Positions 16,290 through 25,362 of a stretch of DNA of 64,000 bases are shown here, piece after piece. Positions within the stretch are counted from its first letter, which is position 1. Every line of letters begins with the position of its first letter. The position numbers and the translations under genes are program-made. Below the pieces are notes generated by a model, which saw only the letters and a list, made by a program, of their open reading frames with translations, was not told where the DNA came from and ran no database searches. The DNA comes from Promethearchaeia archaeon (GTDB taxonomy: Archaea; Asgardarchaeota; Lokiarchaeia; Sigyniarchaeales; SOKP01), in the NCBI GenBank assembly GCA_029856145.1, contig JAHQWK010000012.1:1-64000 (forward strand), in the 5' to 3' direction.

Positions 16290-16320
16290 GTGTTGTTAGT
16301 TCAATAAAAGTTCACAACAC
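16290..16320. repeat. inverted repeat downstream of the GTPase gene
   Basis: gtgttgt (16290-16296) and acaacac (16314-16320) can pair around a 17-base loop. It begins 35 bases after the GTPase stop codon and may act in 3'-end formation or as a binding site for control of the next gene at 16434. Confidence 0.3.
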
Positions 16321-16433
16321 ACTTCTTTTAAAATAATTCTATATTCAAATAAGTAATAGCATATTTTTTATGCAAAAGTTTACTTAATTTTGATAAAAAT
16401 TAATTAAAAAATATTCTAAATGAGATTTTAAAA

Positions 16434-17930
16434 ATGAGTGTTATTAAAGAACTTCGTGAATACTTTACTGAAATAATGAGATTGAATTATATACAAGCAT
16501 TACTTGGATGGGATCAAGAAGTAAATATGATGGGATACAAATCTGTTAAAGGAAGGTCAGAACAAAGAGCACTTATTACACAACTTATTCACAAAAGAGT
16601 GACATCAGAAAAAACAGGAAAATTAATAATTGAAGCTGGAAAACTCAAAGATCTGAATGATATTGATGCGGCAATGCTAAGAGAGGCAAAAAGAGAATAT
16701 GACCTAGAAACAAAATTACCAGAAGAATTGGTAATAGAAATAACAAAAACAACTGCCTTAGCACAGCAAGCATGGCAAAAAGCAAGACAAGAAAAGGATT
16801 TCAAACTATTTGTCCCATTATTAGAAAAACAAGTTGAATTACAGAAAGAAAAGGCAAAGAAACTTGAAACTCACCCAGATTTATATTCTACATTAATAGA
16901 CTTATATGAACCAGGTGTTACTTATGATTGGATTGCCAAAGTTTTCAATCCAATAAAACCTAAACTAATAGACATTGTAAAAAAGTTAAACTCTTCTTCA
17001 GATAAGCCTGATGATTCAATATTAAAGAAACCATATGATATAGATAAGCAATTTAAACTTAGTTTTGAAATAATAAAAAAATTTAATTTTGATTTAGGTT
17101 ATGGCCGTCAAGATAGATCAACCCATCCATTTACAACATCTCTTGCTCCACTAGATGTAAGAATTACTACCAGAACAAGAGAGGATTATCTAAATGAGTG
17201 TATATTTGGGACAATACATGAATGTGGACATGCACTTTATGAGATGGGGATTAAAGAAGAACTCCATGAAACAATTTTATGTACAGGTACCTCAATGGGA
17301 ATACATGAATCGCAAAGTCGTACATTGGAAAATTATATAGGGCGTTCCAAGGAATTTTGGACTTATTGGTATCCATCTTTTCAAAAATATTTCCCTGAGA
17401 TTCTAAAAAACTATCCGATGGAAGAATTTTACCGAGCTATAAATATTGTTCAACCTTCATTTATAAGAGTAAATGCAGATGAGGTAACTTATGGATTACA
17501 TATTATTCTTAGATTTGAATTAGAAAAAGATATTATAGATGGCAAAGTTCAGGTAAATGAATTACCCGAAATATGGAATTCTAGATTTGAAGAATTGTTA
17601 GGAATCGTTCCACCGGATGACGCAGAAGGTGTATTACAAGATATTCACTGGTCACATGGCTACTTTGGCTATTTCCCTACCTATTTTCTTGGAACTTTAT
17701 ACGGAGCGCAGATTTATAACAATGCGTTAAAAAAAAATCCAAGTTTACCTGAGGAATATAAAAAAGGTGAATTTTCCAATATAATGAACTACTTAAAAGA
17801 AAAGATTCATCAACATGGGGCTATTTATAGAGCTAATGATTTAATAAAAAGAGTCACTGGTGAAGACTTAAATCCAGATTATTTCTTTAAATACGTAGAG
17901 GAGAAATTTTATCCCATCTATGGATTATAA
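16434..17930 (+). CDS. M32 carboxypeptidase (thermostable carboxypeptidase Taq family), copy 1
   Basis: 498 residues, the usual family length. The zinc-binding HEXXH motif is HECGH (His262), preceded by FGTIHECGHALYEMG; the third ligand lies in the downstream GIHESQSR motif. RTREDYLNECIFG, STHPFTTSL and RVNADEVTYGLHI are other M32 signatures. M32 enzymes are cytosolic metallopeptidases that release C-terminal amino acids with broad specificity. The N-terminus MSVIKELREYFTEIMRLNYIQ agrees with the family when read in sections. A close paralogue follows 154 bases downstream on the same strand, so this is a tandem duplication. Both copies keep all ligands and are probably active. Confidence 0.95.
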   Translation: MSVIKELREYFTEIMRLNYIQALLGWDQEVNMMGYKSVKGRSEQRALITQLIHKRVTSEKTGKLIIEAGKLKDLNDIDAAMLREAKREYDLETKLPEELVIEITKTTALAQQAWQKARQEKDFKLFVPLLEKQVELQKEKAKKLETHPDLYSTLIDLYEPGVTYDWIAKVFNPIKPKLIDIVKKLNSSSDKPDDSILKKPYDIDKQFKLSFEIIKKFNFDLGYGRQDRSTHPFTTSLAPLDVRITTRTREDYLNECIFGTIHECGHALYEMGIKEELHETILCTGTSMGIHESQSRTLENYIGRSKEFWTYWYPSFQKYFPEILKNYPMEEFYRAINIVQPSFIRVNADEVTYGLHIILRFELEKDIIDGKVQVNELPEIWNSRFEELLGIVPPDDAEGVLQDIHWSHGYFGYFPTYFLGTLYGAQIYNNALKKNPSLPEEYKKGEFSNIMNYLKEKIHQHGAIYRANDLIKRVTGEDLNPDYFFKYVEEKFYPIYGL

Positions 17931-17963
17931 TTTTTTTATCGCTTATTATTTAATTTAAATATC

Positions 17964-17973
17964 TTTTTTTTTT
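17964..17973 (+). terminator. T10 run between the two M32 genes
   Basis: Ten consecutive T residues 34 bases after the stop of the first carboxypeptidase; archaeal RNA polymerase terminates at such runs. It suggests the two copies have separate transcripts. Confidence 0.4.
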
Positions 17974-18084
17974 ATATTTTCACTTTAAACGCTTAATTTT
18001 AGAACTAAAAAACCGAAACATTTTTGTAGAAAAATACCTAGCATTCTCTATATATTTTACATATTACTACAAATTGATTAAATT

Positions 18085-19575
18085 ATGAATGCAATGAAAG
18101 AACTTTGGGAACATTTTAATGAAATAATGCGACTATATTATATTGAAGCTCTTTTAGGTTGGGATCAACAGGTTAATATGCCTAAAGGCTCAGTAAAAGG
18201 AAGAGCTGAGCAAATAGCACTAATGCGAAGTCTAATTCATTCAAGAATAAAATCAGATAAAACTGGTAAATTGATAAAAGATGCTGAAAAATTAGACGGT
18301 CTAAGTAAAATAGATTTAGCGATGATACGAGAAGCAAAAAGAGAATATGATCAAGCGACTAAAATTCCTGATGAATTAGTATCTGAAATTGCTAGGACAT
18401 CATCCTTAGGGCATATAGAGTGGGAAAAAGCAAGAGAAAAAAGTGATTTCTCAATATTCAAACCTTATCTCGAGAAAATTATAAAATTAAGAATAGAATT
18501 CGCCGAAAAACTTGATACAGGACCAACTTTATACTCAACTTTGTTAGATTTATTCGAACCAGGAGCTACTTATGATTGGATATTAAAAATCTTTAATGGA
18601 ATGAAACCTAAATTAGTGAAGATCGTTGACAAGCTTAATAGTGTTTCTGATAAACCTAATCAATCAATATTAAAGAAAAATTATGATCCTGAAAAACAGT
18701 GGCAATTAAGTCTTGATATAATAAAAAAACTCAATTTTGATTTTAATACTGGACGACAAGACAAAGCTACACATCCTTTTACAACCTCATTATCATCAAT
18801 AGATACTAGAATAACAACTAGGATCCGGGAAGACTATCTTCCTGATTGTCTTTTCTCAACAATTCATGAATGTGGTCATGCACTCTACCAAATGGGATTT
18901 AAAGAAGAAATTCATGAAACATTATTAGCTGAGGGATGTTCTATGGGTATACATGAATCGCAAAGTCGTATGTGGGAGAATTTTGTAGGGCGCAGTAAAG
19001 AATTTTGGACGTATTGGTATCCAATTTTTCAAAATGCTTTCCCAGAAAATTTAAAAGGTTATTCAATGGAAGATTTTCATAGATCAATAAATGTTGTTGA
19101 GCCTTCATTTATAAGAGTAGATGCGGATGAAGTAACTTATGGATTACATGTTATACTACGATTTGAATTAGAGAAAATGATAATTGAGGATAACCTTCAA
19201 GTAGATGAATTGCCTGGACTATGGAATGAAAAAATGGAAGAGTTATTAGGGATAATACCTCCTAACGATAGAGAAGGTGTTTTACAAGATGTACACTGGA
19301 CTTCTGGCTTCGGATACTTCCCCAGTTACTCCCTCGGAAACCTTTATGCTGCCCAAATATATAAGGATATTTTAAAAACAAATCCTTCTTTACCCCAAGA
19401 TTATGAGAAAGGAGAATTTTCGAATCTTTTGAATTACTTAAAGGAAAACGTACACCAATACGGTAAAATTTACAAAGCTCCCGATTTAATTAAGAAAATT
19501 ACTGGAGAAGATTTAAATCCCGATTATTTTATTAAATACGTGGAAGATAAATATTATCCTATTTATGGAATTTAG
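18085..19575 (+). CDS. M32 carboxypeptidase, copy 2
   Basis: 496 residues, collinear with the preceding gene. Zinc motif HECGH (His261) in FSTIHECGHALYQMG, followed by GIHESQSRMWENFVGRSKEF and VDADEVTYGLHVILRFELE. Between the copies the active-site regions are almost the same, while surface helices in the first 200 residues differ, which suggests an old duplication and perhaps different peptide preference. The window holds no other peptidase of this kind. It starts at ATG and is followed by a T10 run 11 bases after the stop. Confidence 0.95.
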   Translation: MNAMKELWEHFNEIMRLYYIEALLGWDQQVNMPKGSVKGRAEQIALMRSLIHSRIKSDKTGKLIKDAEKLDGLSKIDLAMIREAKREYDQATKIPDELVSEIARTSSLGHIEWEKAREKSDFSIFKPYLEKIIKLRIEFAEKLDTGPTLYSTLLDLFEPGATYDWILKIFNGMKPKLVKIVDKLNSVSDKPNQSILKKNYDPEKQWQLSLDIIKKLNFDFNTGRQDKATHPFTTSLSSIDTRITTRIREDYLPDCLFSTIHECGHALYQMGFKEEIHETLLAEGCSMGIHESQSRMWENFVGRSKEFWTYWYPIFQNAFPENLKGYSMEDFHRSINVVEPSFIRVDADEVTYGLHVILRFELEKMIIEDNLQVDELPGLWNEKMEELLGIIPPNDREGVLQDVHWTSGFGYFPSYSLGNLYAAQIYKDILKTNPSLPQDYEKGEFSNLLNYLKENVHQYGKIYKAPDLIKKITGEDLNPDYFIKYVEDKYYPIYGI

Positions 19576-19586
19576 ATTTTTTCCAA

Positions 19587-19596
19587 TTTTTTTTTT
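19587..19596 (+). terminator. T10 run after M32 copy 2
   Basis: Ten T residues shortly after the stop codon; fits an archaeal terminator separating the peptidase gene from the lipid synthase gene. Confidence 0.4.
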
Positions 19597-19685
19597 ATTT
19601 TATACAATAGTAGGTAAAACTTTATTTTTATAAAATCCTAATTTTAAGAAAAGATTGATAATAAAGTAATAAGAAAGAGTATTGT

Positions 19686-20282
19686 ATGCTATTACAGATA
19701 AAAAAATTTTCTGAAAAACTATTACTTCCTTTAGGTAAGAAGTTAGTAAAAATCCCTGCAAATTATATTACGTTATTTGGTTTAATTTCCGCAATTATTA
19801 CCTTTTTTGGATTCATTTTTCATTGTTTAATGATTGTAATCGTTTTTCTATTTATTACTGAATTTTTTGATCAATTAGATGGAGTAGTGGCAAGACTCCA
19901 AGGCCCTACTATATTAGGAGGTTTTTTAGACTCTACTTTAGATAGAATTGGAGATTTTTTCTTATTTATTGGTATCATTTTTGGAGGATATACAACACTT
20001 GAAATTGGTATTCTAGTTCTTATCGGGACATTTTTAACCTCATATACTAGAGCTAAGATTGAAGCTTTAGGAATAGATAATCTATATGGTGTTGGAATAA
20101 TAGAAAGGACTGATCGTGTACTAATACTATTCATAGGGTCGATATTCCAGATTTGGTTTCCCACAGCTATATGGTGGACCATGATAATCTTGGCAGTCGG
20201 GACTAATATAACAGCCCTTCAAAGAATCATCTATGCTTTTCGTAAGTTTTCTAAAAATAAAGAAAAAAAAATAATCAAATAG
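19686..20282 (+). CDS. CDP-alcohol phosphatidyltransferase, probable archaetidylinositol phosphate synthase
   Basis: 198 residues with about five to six membrane helices. The family motif D-G-x2-A-R-x8-G-x3-D-x3-D is complete: DGVVARLQGPTILGGFLDS followed by TLD, which binds the metals and CDP-lipid. Further motifs SYTRAKIEALG and GIIERTDRVLIL match the archaetidylinositol-phosphate synthases (SYTRA-x-A-E and G-x-x-E-R-x-x-R), which join CDP-archaeol to inositol-1-phosphate in the membrane. No inositol-phosphate synthase lies beside it. An archaetidylglycerol or archaetidylserine synthase is the alternative, though those differ at the SYTRA region. Confidence 0.8.
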   Translation: MLLQIKKFSEKLLLPLGKKLVKIPANYITLFGLISAIITFFGFIFHCLMIVIVFLFITEFFDQLDGVVARLQGPTILGGFLDSTLDRIGDFFLFIGIIFGGYTTLEIGILVLIGTFLTSYTRAKIEALGIDNLYGVGIIERTDRVLILFIGSIFQIWFPTAIWWTMIILAVGTNITALQRIIYAFRKFSKNKEKKIIK

Positions 20283-20360
20283 ATTAATTTAGGTTTAACT
20301 TTTCACTCTGTGATTTAAAAAAACGAATATATCTTTCATTATACTTTTCGTATTACTACT

Positions 20361-21023
20361 CTAAAATTGCTTCCTACTAAATAAGAATAAATTTAAACTC
20401 ATTATTATAGTTGTAAGAGTTATTCCTAGAGTTAATGCTAACAATACAGGATCCAAGACTTCAATGAAGAAGGTAGGTAATATGATAAGAGAAGATAGTT
20501 GACTACCTAAATAAACTGATAATATAGCTGCTACAGGCACAGATGAAACTAAAACACCAAAGAAAATACCAATCGAGCACGTGATTGCCATTGAAGAAAT
20601 TCCGATAATTAGAGAGTCAAATGTCATATTTAAATACATTTCTGATAAATCACCAGTAAATCCATCAATTATAAGACCAACTATGAGAGATATTGATACG
20701 GCAATGACTAAACATGAGTATACTGCTAAAAATTTTGCTAAAATTAAACTGCTACGCTTAACCGGTCTGATTAAAAATAATTCATAAACATGATGAATTT
20801 TTTCACTAACGATTGAAGTGCTCAGCATTATTGCAGAAAGAGTTCCTCCTATACTTGAAACAACAAGAGAAACTAAAAATGAAATAGGCATTCCTTCCAA
20901 TTGACCTGGATTAATAAATTGCAGTAGAAATGATAATAAAGGTAAACCAAACCATAGCACAATCATAACTTTTGATTTTGCATATCCTCTCAATTCATCT
21001 AAAAAGAGTAATCTCAAGCTCAT
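20361..21023 (-). CDS. ABC-2 type transporter permease
   Basis: 220 residues with six predicted membrane helices and a short N-terminus RLLFLDELRGYAKSKVMI that is typical for ABC-2 permeases. A cytoplasmic loop SEKIHHVYELFLIRPVKRSS after helix 2 is the coupling-helix region that meets the ATPase. It overlaps the upstream ATPase gene by four bases (ATGA) and is translationally coupled to it. Together they form a simple exporter of the NatAB/drug or lipid type. The exported substrate cannot be deduced. Confidence 0.85.
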   Translation of the reverse strand: MSLRLLFLDELRGYAKSKVMIVLWFGLPLLSFLLQFINPGQLEGMPISFLVSLVVSSIGGTLSAIMLSTSIVSEKIHHVYELFLIRPVKRSSLILAKFLAVYSCLVIAVSISLIVGLIIDGFTGDLSEMYLNMTFDSLIIGISSMAITCSIGIFFGVLVSSVPVAAILSVYLGSQLSSLIILPTFFIEVLDPVLLALTLGITLTTIIMSLNLFLFSRKQF

Positions 21024-21970
21024 TCAGTTTCACCTCTTATATATTTTAAATAGACTTCCTCTAAGCTAGGCTTTAGAAGACTAAAACTTCTAATTCGACA
21101 TTTCTGCTCCGTCAATTTATTCAAAATTATATTTATAATTAAATCGATATCAATATCTGAATCTAGATGAATCAATTGCTTATTTGCGTTGATATTTTCT
21201 ATGGAAACGACTCCAGATACTTCTTCTAGTCCATCATAAAGGGAAGAATTTTTAGCTACAACAATTTCTAGTATATTTCCTACATGAAAGCTAGTTTGAA
21301 GTTCTTCAGGGGTTCCTATTTTCATTATTTGACCTTGATTTAAAATGCCAATTGTATTTGCAATATCTTGAACATCACTTAGAATATGTGAAGAAAATAA
21401 AATAGTAATACCACTTCTTGCTAATTTTTTTATGATTTCTTTGAACTGATATCGCATCTGTGGGTCTAAACCTGACAATGGCTCGTCCATTATTAAAATT
21501 TCAGGTTCATGAAGAAGAGCTTGTCCCAATCTTAATTTTTGAAACATTCCTCCCGACAAGTGAACAATTTTTTTATATCGAAAGTCAGTAAGACTAATTA
21601 ATTCTAAGATTTCTTGAGTTCGATTTTCAAGGTAGTCTGAACTAAGCCCTGAGAGACGACCAAATGTTTTAAAAGCATGATCAACAGTACGCCATTCTTG
21701 GAATCCTGCTTCTTGGGGATGATAGCCTATAAGTTTATGGAAATCTTTGCGATCCTTTTGAACATTTATTCCATATATATTGACCTGACCATTGAAATCT
21801 GTTATTAGCCCTACTAAAATCTTTATTGTAGTTGTCTTTCCAGCACCATTTGGACCAATATACCCAAATACTTCTCCTTTATGTATCTTAAAAGATATAT
21901 CATCTAAAGCTAGTAGATCTTTATAGTTTTTAGAAACATTCTTGAATTCAATGCAGATATCTTTGCTCAT
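21020..21970 (-). CDS. ABC transporter ATP-binding protein (ABC-2 exporter)
   Basis: 316 residues. Walker A GPNGAGKTTT (about 38-47), Q-loop in GYHPQEAGFQEW, signature LSGGMFQKLRLGQAL, Walker B ILIMDEP with the following D-loop SGLDPQ, and switch His in LFSSHIL are all present. The 80-residue C-terminal extension after the nucleotide-binding domain resembles the DUF4162-like tail of CcmA/NatA-type ATPases. It is the first gene of a two-gene operon with the permease at 20361. It hydrolyses ATP at the inner face of the membrane to drive export. Confidence 0.95.
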   Translation of the reverse strand: MSKDICIEFKNVSKNYKDLLALDDISFKIHKGEVFGYIGPNGAGKTTTIKILVGLITDFNGQVNIYGINVQKDRKDFHKLIGYHPQEAGFQEWRTVDHAFKTFGRLSGLSSDYLENRTQEILELISLTDFRYKKIVHLSGGMFQKLRLGQALLHEPEILIMDEPLSGLDPQMRYQFKEIIKKLARSGITILFSSHILSDVQDIANTIGILNQGQIMKIGTPEELQTSFHVGNILEIVVAKNSSLYDGLEEVSGVVSIENINANKQLIHLDSDIDIDLIINIILNKLTEQKCRIRSFSLLKPSLEEVYLKYIRGETE

Positions 21971-22091
21971 TATTAAAAAGTGATCTAATAGTTACTATTA
22001 AGCTAAAAAATCATTGGTTTATTAATTAATTTATTCATCTTACAGTTTTAGAATGATTATGAAAAAATAATGTAAATAGTTTGTAGATCCT

Positions 22092-23234
22092 TTAATCTCT
22101 TAATCTAGGAGGAGGTACAAACACGGTTCTCATCCCTTCTAACAACGAAATGGCATTTTCTGGACAGAAATGAGCACAAACACCACAACCGATACACAAT
22201 TCTGCGTTACATTCCGCTTTATTATTGTCATCTCCTTGTATTGCATCTACTGGACACTTCTCTAGACAAGTACCACATCCAACACATTTGCTCTTGTCAA
22301 TTTTCGCTAAGAAATTAGTTGAGTTTATCATAGCTGTAACTCCCATCCTCCACCATTCAAGAGTTCCACAACAACATTTGCAACAATTGCAAATTGATGT
22401 CTCATCTCTAGCAATTCTGGAACCCGAGTGAAAAGCTTTATGGACTAATCCATCTTTCTCGGACTCTTTTAAAATTTCTAAAGCTTCTTCTTTTGAGATG
22501 GTTCTTGCAAAGCCCTGTTCTACGCAATAACGAGCAGATTTTCCAAACGTAAAACAATTTTCTCTTAATTCAGTCGTTTTGCATGATTTTCCTAATAAAT
22601 CTTTATGGTGTCTACAAAAACAATGACCCACAGCAATATCTTCGAATTTTTTAATAATTTCCTCTACTTCTTGAGTTGGGATTATTTGTTCTTCGGGAAC
22701 ATCTATTTCCTTATTGATAGATATTTGTATTTCCTCGTCAGAAACATTCTTATCCAAGATTGGAACTGTACGATCATAAGGTAGTAGAGTTTTAAAGTAT
22801 GGGGCTATTGTATCATAATTCTCCTGAATAAAATCGCGTAATTCTTCAAATAATTGAGTAAAAAGTCTAGCAAGTTTCTTCTCTTTTTCATTAAATTCCA
22901 ATTTATTCATAAAGGTATATTCAAATACTCCCACCATTACGAGAGGCATTAATCTGTATACCATGATACCAGCAGAGCTTGGTTGATTAAATATTAAACC
23001 TGTTTTAGAAAGTGTTTTAGTTAATCTATGAATTTGTTCTTCTGACATTTTACTGCTCTGTTTTAGTTGAACCATAGTTTGTGATGGATTTCGTTTAAAA
23101 GACATAACCAATTCTAGTTCTTCTTCAGTAATTAACATCTTTAGTATATTAATCATCGTATCCATTATAGGAAAAGGGAACAGTCCTGCTTTAACAATAA
23201 CTCTGGCAGCTTTTTTATAATTTAAATCTGACAT
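22092..23234 (-). CDS. 4Fe-4S protein with N-terminal winged-helix-like region and extra Cys motifs, paralogue 1
   Basis: About 380 residues. The N-terminal third has a winged-helix look (SKMSEEQIHRLTKTLSKTGL). Then come a CFCRHH motif, C-x5-C and CFTFGKSARYC, a block CNCCKCCCGTLEWW, and two 4Fe-4S ferredoxin motifs, CVGCGTCLEKCPVDAIQ and CIGCGVCAHFCPENAI. Homologues lie at 46935-48068 and 62106-63200. The extra cysteines could hold another cluster or metal site. Such proteins are frequent in Loki genomes but I know no assigned function; redox-sensing regulation or electron transfer are guesses. Start set at ATG (MSDLNYKK); an upstream TTG would add three residues. Confidence 0.75.
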   Translation of the reverse strand: MSDLNYKKAARVIVKAGLFPFPIMDTMINILKMLITEEELELVMSFKRNPSQTMVQLKQSSKMSEEQIHRLTKTLSKTGLIFNQPSSAGIMVYRLMPLVMVGVFEYTFMNKLEFNEKEKKLARLFTQLFEELRDFIQENYDTIAPYFKTLLPYDRTVPILDKNVSDEEIQISINKEIDVPEEQIIPTQEVEEIIKKFEDIAVGHCFCRHHKDLLGKSCKTTELRENCFTFGKSARYCVEQGFARTISKEEALEILKESEKDGLVHKAFHSGSRIARDETSICNCCKCCCGTLEWWRMGVTAMINSTNFLAKIDKSKCVGCGTCLEKCPVDAIQGDDNNKAECNAELCIGCGVCAHFCPENAISLLEGMRTVFVPPPRLRD

Positions 23235-23359
23235 TTTTATCAAAGATTTAATTATGTTTTTTAATTATTTGGTTAATAATTAACGTTAAAATTAATTGTT
23301 TACCTTATAAGTTATTATAGATCATTATAATTGTTTTATTTTCAAAATTTGTGATTAAG

Positions 23360-24676
23360 ATGAATTGTTTAATTATTGGGCATGGCGCAAGAGAACATGT
23401 TATTGGTGAAACTCTTGTTAAAGGAGGGGCAAGTTTATTTGCCTTTATGAGTTTTAAAAATGCTGGATTAGAAGACTTGAGTAAAAAAGTTAAAATTCAC
23501 TCTGAGACTGATTTCAAAGAAATTATTGATTTTTCTAAAGAAAATAAAATTGATTTCGCTGTAATTGGGCCTGAGGCTCCATTGGTTGTTGGAATTGTTG
23601 ATGCACTTGAAAAAGGTGGAATCCCCTGCATTGGTCCTAAAATTGAGGCTGCTCAATTAGAGGGATCAAAAGTATTTACCAGAAATTTATTGGAAAAATA
23701 TAACATTAATTCAAATGTCAAGAGTAAAGTTTTTGATTCAATGGATGGAATTGAGAGTTACATTAAAGATATAGGGGAAGAAAATATTGTTGTAAAACCA
23801 GAAGGTTTAACTGGAGGTAAAGGTGTTAAAGTTTATGGAGATCACCTATTCTCAAAAGCAGATATTTTAGAATATTGTCAAGAATTGATAAAAAACAATA
23901 ATAGATTTCTTCTAGAAGAAAAATGTGTGGGTGAAGAATTCACCTTACAGACTTTTGTTGATGGAAAAACTGTTCTCGGCTCACCTTTAGTTCAAGATCA
24001 TAAAAGAGCATATGAAGATGATAAGGGTCCAAACACAGGAGGGATGGGATCCTATTCTATGGAAGATCATCTTATGCCATTTATCACTCAAAAAGATGTC
24101 GACAATGCCCTTGAAGATATGAAAAAAACAATAGCAGCCGTGCGAGCAGAAACCGGAGTAGAATATAAAGGTTTTTTGTATGGACAATTCATGAAAACAG
24201 TACATGGATTAAAACTAATTGAATATAACTCTCGATTTGGTGATCCTGAGGCAATGAATGTTTTACCCATTCTTAAGGGAAACTTGGTAGATATTTGTTG
24301 GATGATCATAAATGGGAATTTATCTCAGAATTTTAAATTTGAAAAGAAAGCCACAGTGTGTAAATATTTAGCTCCAGAGGGATATCCTGTTAATCCTAAA
24401 AGGGATGAGCAGATCAAAATAAACAGAGAAAAAATAAATAAATCTGGAGCAAAATATTATTATGCATCAGTTTATCGGGAGAGTGGAAAGATATTCACTA
24501 CAACTTCAAGAGCAATGGGGGTGTTAGGGATTGCTGATTCTTTAGAAGATGCAGAAAAAATAGCAGAAGCGGGTGTTAATTGTATTGAGGGAAAATTATT
24601 TCACAGAAAAGATGTAGGCACACGGAGATTATTACAGAAACGAATTGACCACATGAATTCTCTTTTAAACAAATAA
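23360..24676 (+). CDS. purD: phosphoribosylamine-glycine ligase
   Basis: About 438 residues. GARS of the ATP-grasp superfamily, second step of purine synthesis: ligates glycine to 5-phosphoribosylamine with ATP. The N-terminus MNCLIIGHGAREHVIGE is the family signature, followed by FAVIGPEAPLVVGIVDAL, the ATP-grasp loop VVKPEGLTGGKGVKVY, GPNTGGMGSYS (substrate binding) and the metal-binding EYNSRFGDPEAMNVL. The C-terminal domain reads through GVLGIADSLEDAEKIA. The start is put at ATG rather than the GTG nine bases earlier, because the Rossmann strand begins directly there. The gene is not in a purine operon here. Confidence 0.95.
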   Translation: MNCLIIGHGAREHVIGETLVKGGASLFAFMSFKNAGLEDLSKKVKIHSETDFKEIIDFSKENKIDFAVIGPEAPLVVGIVDALEKGGIPCIGPKIEAAQLEGSKVFTRNLLEKYNINSNVKSKVFDSMDGIESYIKDIGEENIVVKPEGLTGGKGVKVYGDHLFSKADILEYCQELIKNNNRFLLEEKCVGEEFTLQTFVDGKTVLGSPLVQDHKRAYEDDKGPNTGGMGSYSMEDHLMPFITQKDVDNALEDMKKTIAAVRAETGVEYKGFLYGQFMKTVHGLKLIEYNSRFGDPEAMNVLPILKGNLVDICWMIINGNLSQNFKFEKKATVCKYLAPEGYPVNPKRDEQIKINREKINKSGAKYYYASVYRESGKIFTTTSRAMGVLGIADSLEDAEKIAEAGVNCIEGKLFHRKDVGTRRLLQKRIDHMNSLLNK

Positions 24677-24747
24677 GAATCGTTTTTTCTTTTATATTCT
24701 ATAATCATTAAATTCTAATAATTTCTTGATAAATCTATACTTGAATT

Positions 24748-25230
24748 ATGAATTGGCATGAAAAAAACGCTGAATTTAACATCTTAATAAAACAACTTTT
24801 TCACGAAAATGATTGGCAAAAAAGAGCTGAAGCTGCTAGACAACTTGGTCTGTTAAAAGATCGCAGAGCCACTAATTTAATGTGTAGAGCTCTTAGATCA
24901 GAAAAAGACCATATGGTTGTTAATAAAATAATTGAAGCCATGGGTAGAATTGGTGATGGTAGAGCGACTTTAAGGATTATAGAAAAACTTAAAGAAGAAC
25001 AGGAGAAAAATGAAATTGATAAATTCAGAATATTATATATTATAGAAAGTTTAATGAAAATTAAAGATAAAAGAGCATTGTCATATTTAGGACCATTATT
25101 AGACTCTTCTGATGAAGATATAAAAGATTTGACTTTAAAAGCTTTTGACGTAATAGAACCAGATTGGAAAGAAATAATAGAAAGAGAAGGAAATAAATCA
25201 ATCCAGGAAATTTTTAGAATTAAGAATTAA
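24748..25230 (+). CDS. small HEAT-repeat protein
   Basis: 160 residues made of about four HEAT repeats: DWQKRAEAARQLGLLKDRRA, then MVVNKIIEAMGRIGDGRA, FRILYIIESLMKIKDKRA and DEDIKDLTLKAFDVIEPDW. The spacing and the R/K-x-A turn signature resemble PBS-lyase HEAT repeat proteins, which act as protein-protein adaptors in archaea. It starts at ATG, 71 bases after purD on the same strand; the two could share a transcript, but purD itself needs no adaptor, so the pairing may be chance. Cytosolic. Confidence 0.75.
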   Translation: MNWHEKNAEFNILIKQLFHENDWQKRAEAARQLGLLKDRRATNLMCRALRSEKDHMVVNKIIEAMGRIGDGRATLRIIEKLKEEQEKNEIDKFRILYIIESLMKIKDKRALSYLGPLLDSSDEDIKDLTLKAFDVIEPDWKEIIEREGNKSIQEIFRIKN

Positions 25231-25362
25231 TACCTATTTACTTTTACAAGATTCATTTTTCTTATTTTTTAAATAATAAAGCCTTAATAAGTAGTTATTT
25301 AAGATTTCAAAATTCTCTATTTTATAAATTAGTAGGAATTATTCAATAAATAGAGAGCTATT

